A DNA stretch of 64,000 nucleotides from RGIG5612 sp045616165. Its GTDB lineage: Bacteria > Bacillota > Clostridia > Lachnospirales > Lachnospiraceae. The stretch lies in assembly GCA_045616165.1 (NCBI GenBank), contig JAZLGF010000011.1:1-64000 (forward strand), in the 5' to 3' direction. Below are positions 60,909 through 64,000 of the stretch, in pieces. The notes beneath the pieces were generated by a model. It made no database searches and was not told where the DNA came from. It saw only the letters and a list, made by a program, of their open reading frames with translations. The position numbers and the translations under genes are program-made. Numbering within the stretch: position 1 is the stretch's first letter; every line of letters starts with the position of its first letter.

Positions 60909-62024
60909 ATGGGAAATTATAAAGTACTTGCTATTAACCCGGGAAGCACATCTACAAAAGTTGCTGTTTTTAAGGGCGAAGAAAAACTTTTTTCAGAGAA
61001 TGTTGGACATGCAGCGGAAGACCTTGCAAAGTTCAAAGAAGTTTCAGACCAATTAGAATATCGTTTTGAACTTATCGATGGAATGCTTAAGGAAAACAAT
61101 ATTGATGTTAGTGATTTAGACGCTGTTGTAGGACGTGGTGGCGGACTTATGGCGTCTGAAGGTGGTGTATATGAAATTAATGACGTTTTATATGACCATG
61201 CTGTAAGAGGAGCTAACGGAGTACAGCACCCAGCACAATTAGGACCACAAATTGCTAAAAGATTTGCTGACAAAGTTGGATGCAGAGCTTTCGTAGTTAA
61301 CCCACCTGATACAGACGAATTCTGTGACGTTGCTAGAATGACAGGTATTAAAGGCGTTATTAGAAGTTCACATATCCATGCGTTAAATCAAAAAGAAACC
61401 GCAATCGTTCATTCAAAGAAGAACGGTGTTAAGTATGAAGATATGAACTATATCGTTTGCCATATTGGTGGCGGAACTTCTATCGCAGCTCATCAAAAAG
61501 GCAAAATGATTGATGGAAACGATATCGTAGCTGGAGACGGACCTATGACACCTACTCGTAGTGGTAGCGTTCCTGTAGCTGAACTCGTTACATATATCTT
61601 TGATAACAACCTTGATAAGAAAACTGCTAAAGCGTTAGCTACTAAGACTGGCGGATTTGTAGATCTTCTTGGTACATCAGACGCTAGAGATGTTACAAAG
61701 ATGGCAGCAGAAGGCAATGAATTTGCAGCGCTTGTTTGGGATGCAATGATTTACCAGATTATTAAACAAGTTGGTGCTATGGCAGCGGCTATGCATGGTA
61801 AAGTAGATGCAATCCTTATGGGCGGTGGAATGGTTCATGATAAAGGCCTTGTAGAAAAGGTAACAGAAGCTTGCTCTTTCATCGCTCCGGTATTTGCTTA
61901 CCCAGGCGAATTCGAGATGGAAGCTATGGCTTCAGGCGCAACCAGAGTACTTGACGGCGAAGAAGAAGTTAAGACATACACAGGCGAGTTAAATTACGAT
62001 CCTAAGAAATTTAAGGGTGAGTGA
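60909..62024 (+). CDS. buk: Butyrate kinase
   Basis: The 371-residue kinase has the full set of family motifs: INPGSTSTKVAVF, VVGRGGGL (Arg76), VVNPPDTDEFCDVARMTG, SHIHALNQKE, CHIGGGTSIAAH and GDGPMTPTRSG. It makes butyrate and ATP from butyryl-phosphate, as in anaerobic butyrate producers that use the ptb-buk route; no ptb is next to it. GGAGGA precedes the ATG by five bases and no hairpin covers it, unlike the copy at 36583. It is the canonical copy of the two in the window. Confidence 0.93.
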   Translation: MGNYKVLAINPGSTSTKVAVFKGEEKLFSENVGHAAEDLAKFKEVSDQLEYRFELIDGMLKENNIDVSDLDAVVGRGGGLMASEGGVYEINDVLYDHAVRGANGVQHPAQLGPQIAKRFADKVGCRAFVVNPPDTDEFCDVARMTGIKGVIRSSHIHALNQKETAIVHSKKNGVKYEDMNYIVCHIGGGTSIAAHQKGKMIDGNDIVAGDGPMTPTRSGSVPVAELVTYIFDNNLDKKTAKALATKTGGFVDLLGTSDARDVTKMAAEGNEFAALVWDAMIYQIIKQVGAMAAAMHGKVDAILMGGGMVHDKGLVEKVTEACSFIAPVFAYPGEFEMEAMASGATRVLDGEEEVKTYTGELNYDPKKFKGE

Positions 62025-62042
62025 ACCTAATAAAAAATAACT

Positions 62043-62084
62043 AAAAAGCCTAGTTTAGTTTTGTACTGAATTAGGCTTTTTTTA
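62043..62084 (+). terminator. Terminator after butyrate kinase 2
   Basis: AAAAGCCTA (62044-62052) pairs with TAGGCTTTT (62072-62080), with a partly structured loop and a run of T after it. Confidence 0.85.
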
Positions 62085-62106
62085 TTGTCTATTGTTGCTT
62101 TATTTG

Positions 62107-62115
62107 TGGTATAAT
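62107..62115 (+). promoter_or_regulatory. Extended -10 promoter of glf
   Basis: TGGTATAAT (TG 62107-62108, TATAAT 62110-62115); a TTGTCT (62085-62090) is 19 bases upstream. The leader would be about 40 bases. Confidence 0.5.
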
Positions 62116-62162
62116 TTAATATCTATGACTATGTGTAAAAATAGGAGAAAAGAGGAATTTTT

Positions 62163-63293
62163 ATGTATGATTATCTGGTTGTAGGAGCGGGTCTTTTTGG
62201 AGCGATTTTTGCTAACAAAGCTAAAGAAGCTGGAAAGAGTGTTCTAGTAATTGATAAGAGAAAAGGTGTGGGCGGAAACATCTATACAGAAAAACAAGAA
62301 GGCATAAATGTGCATGTTTATGGAGCTCATATTTTTCATACAAATGATAGAGAAGTTTGGGACTACTTAAATAATTTTTGTGAGTTTAATAGATTTACAA
62401 ATTCGCCAGTAGCAAACTATAAAGGTGAGCTTTATTCACTTCCTTTTAACATGTACACATTTAATAAAATGTGGGGTGTTGTAACTCCTGATGAGGCTAA
62501 GGCAAAAATTGAAGAACAAAAAAATGAAGCATTAAAAGAATTAAACGGAAGAGAGCCGGCAAACTTAGAAGAGCAGGCAATTAGTCTTGTTGGTACAGAT
62601 ATATACGAAAAACTCGTAAAAGGATATACAGAAAAGCAATGGGGACGTTCGTGCACAGAACTGCCAGCATTTATTATTAAAAGATTACCTGTAAGATTAA
62701 CTTTCGATAACAACTATTTTAACGCATTATTCCAGGGTATACCTATAGGTGGATATACAAAGATGGTTGAAAACATCTTAGATGGAATTGAAGTTAAATT
62801 AAATTATGACTTCTTTGAACATAAAGAAGAATTAGAAGGTATAGCAAAGAAAATCGTTTATACAGGACCGATTGATAAATTCTTTGATTACAACAAAGGA
62901 ACACTTGAATATAGAAGTCTTAGATTTGAAAATGAGACACTTGATATTCCAAGCTTCCAAGGAAATGTTGCAGTTAATTATACAGATAGAGAAACACCAT
63001 GGACTCGAATAATCGAGCATAAGTGGTTTGAGTTTGGAAAAGATGAAGAAGGAAACGACCTTCCAAAGACAATAATCACAAGGGAATATAGTTCAGAATG
63101 GAAGCCTGGTGATGAGCCTTATTATCCAGTAAATGACGATAAGAACAACAATATGTACGAAGAATATAAGAAGCAAGCTGATGAGCTTGATAATGTTATT
63201 TTCGGAGGCAGACTCGGTGAATATAAATATTACGACATGGATGTTGTAGTAGGAAAAGCTTTGCAGTGTGCTAAAGAAGAATTTGGAAAGTAA
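62163..63293 (+). CDS. glf: UDP-galactopyranose mutase
   Basis: The 376-residue flavoprotein starts with the FAD-binding motif VVGAGLFGAIFA and has the Glf signatures GGNIYTEKQEGINVHVYGAH, IFHTNDREVWDYL, YTEKQWGR and RFENETLDIP. It interconverts UDP-galactopyranose and UDP-galactofuranose, supplying galactofuranose for surface polysaccharide. It has its own promoter and is followed after 11 bases by a CapF-like gene. GGAGAAAAGAGG lies upstream of the ATG. Confidence 0.94.
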   Translation: MYDYLVVGAGLFGAIFANKAKEAGKSVLVIDKRKGVGGNIYTEKQEGINVHVYGAHIFHTNDREVWDYLNNFCEFNRFTNSPVANYKGELYSLPFNMYTFNKMWGVVTPDEAKAKIEEQKNEALKELNGREPANLEEQAISLVGTDIYEKLVKGYTEKQWGRSCTELPAFIIKRLPVRLTFDNNYFNALFQGIPIGGYTKMVENILDGIEVKLNYDFFEHKEELEGIAKKIVYTGPIDKFFDYNKGTLEYRSLRFENETLDIPSFQGNVAVNYTDRETPWTRIIEHKWFEFGKDEEGNDLPKTIITREYSSEWKPGDEPYYPVNDDKNNNMYEEYKKQADELDNVIFGGRLGEYKYYDMDVVVGKALQCAKEEFGK

Positions 63294-63304
63294 AGGAATG
63301 GGTC

Positions 63305-64000
63305 ATGAAAGTTTTAGTTACCGGAGCAAAAGGATTTGTTGGAAAAAATGTTTGCTTGGAATTAAAAAATAGGAAACATGAAGTTTTTGAATATGATGTT
63401 GACTCTACACTTGAAGAATTAAAAGAGTGGGCATCTAAGGCAGAATATGTAATTCATCTTGCAGGTGTAAATAGGCCGAAAGATGAAAAAGAATTCATAG
63501 AAGGAAATGCGGATTTTTCAGCGACTTTATGTAATTACCTAAAAGAAGCTAATAGCAAAGCAAAAATATCTATGACTTCTTCTATCCAGGCTGCACTTGG
63601 CAATGCATATGGTAACAGCAAAATTGCAGGCGAAAACGCTCTGTTTAATTATCAAAAAGAAACGAAAAATAAAGTTTATGTTTTTAGACTTCCAAATATT
63701 TATGGAAAGTGGGCTAGACCTAATTACAACAGCATGGTAGCTACTTTTTGTAACAATATAGCATGTGGATTAGACATTACAATAAATGATGCAAATGCGA
63801 TTGTTCCACTTTTATACATCGATGATTTGGTAAAGATTTTAATTGATATAGCTAATGGAAACGAACCAAGTATTCTAACAAAAGAAGAACTAAAAGATTT
63901 AGCGCCAAAAGCTACTATGGGACAAATCAAAAAAGCATGTCCTAAAGGAAACACTTACTATAAAGCGGAGCCAGTCGATAAGGCTAGTGTAGGACAGGTA
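63305..64000 (+). CDS. capF: CapF-like NAD-dependent epimerase/reductase (3' partial)
   Basis: A gene open through the window end. The first 232 residues are an extended short-chain dehydrogenase: VLVTGAKGFVGKNV (nucleotide-binding Gly motif), then IHLAGVNRPKDEKEF, TSSIQAALGNAYGNSKIAGE (with the Y-x-x-x-K catalytic pair) and FRLPNIYGKWARPNYNS. These match CapF/WbjC/FnlB, the reductase making UDP-N-acetyl-L-fucosamine precursors for capsules or O-antigens. AAAGGA is seven bases before the ATG. With glf it marks the start of a polysaccharide gene cluster. Confidence 0.85.
   Translation, partial: MKVLVTGAKGFVGKNVCLELKNRKHEVFEYDVDSTLEELKEWASKAEYVIHLAGVNRPKDEKEFIEGNADFSATLCNYLKEANSKAKISMTSSIQAALGNAYGNSKIAGENALFNYQKETKNKVYVFRLPNIYGKWARPNYNSMVATFCNNIACGLDITINDANAIVPLLYIDDLVKILIDIANGNEPSILTKEELKDLAPKATMGQIKKACPKGNTYYKAEPVDKASVGQV

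Noticed and set aside
1..64000. CRISPR array, prophage or complete transposon
   Set aside because: No regularly spaced repeats, no cas, integrase, transposase or phage structural gene was found; the repeat structures present are short and few.

Overview
The window is AT-rich DNA with strong GGAGG-type ribosome binding sites, many ATG/TTG starts, lipobox-type substrate-binding proteins, two butyrate kinases and a CptN-like type III toxin. This points to an anaerobic gut-type Firmicute, most likely Lachnospiraceae; that placement is an inference from gene content. No rRNA, tRNA, CRISPR array, transposase or phage gene was seen.

Region 1 (1-23.2 kb) is a sugar/glycoside block. It opens with the 3' end of a URO-D-type methyltransferase gene and a small membrane protein. 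A leftward operon follows (Gfo/Idh/MocA oxidoreductase, two xylose-isomerase-like TIM barrels, a NahK-like sugar kinase). Rightward come an acetyltransferase, deoC, a second oxidoreductase, a third TIM barrel, a ROK kinase, an embedded GldA/GldF/GldG/DUF4340 ABC-2 export cassette, a third oxidoreductase, a ribose-type ABC importer with two permeases, an MFS carrier and nagA. A palindrome overlaps the likely promoter of the importer.

Region 2 (23.2-23.9 kb) looks like a small type III toxin-antitoxin locus: a promoter, a structured RNA region, then a CptN/ToxN-like toxin.

Region 3 (23.9-36.5 kb) is the most interesting part. A leftward set encodes an AraC regulator fused to a GH39-like domain, a C-glycoside deglycosidase beta subunit (DUF6379), a matching TIM-barrel alpha subunit and a Gfo/Idh/MocA oxidoreductase. 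Opposite it a rightward operon encodes a CocE-type hydrolase, a second ribose-type ABC importer, a Cys-rich flavoprotein and a URO-D methyltransferase. Together they look like a system that imports plant C-glycosides (or their sugars), oxidises the sugar to a 3-keto form, cleaves the C-C bond, and possibly deacylates or demethylates the aglycone.

Region 4 (36.5-47.8 kb) holds a divergent butyrate kinase whose ribosome binding site lies in a perfect inverted repeat, a PAP2 phosphatase with a long extra C-terminal domain, an Opp peptide importer, an S66 carboxypeptidase and an M18 aminopeptidase (peptide uptake and breakdown).

Region 5 (47.8-52.2 kb) is an accessory stretch: a 745-base gene-poor region, a DUF4143 ATPase between direct repeats, a possible double-glycine-leader micro-ORF, a Pr6Pr membrane protein, an orphan nuclease-like protein and a MITE-like element.

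Region 6 (52.2-64 kb) is mostly envelope and housekeeping: MobA-like, PIG-L deacetylase, GT2-GtrA, CapA-like, DUF1846, a symporter with an extra N-terminal domain, a methyltransferase with DUF1292, canonical butyrate kinase, glf and the start of capF (cut by the window end).
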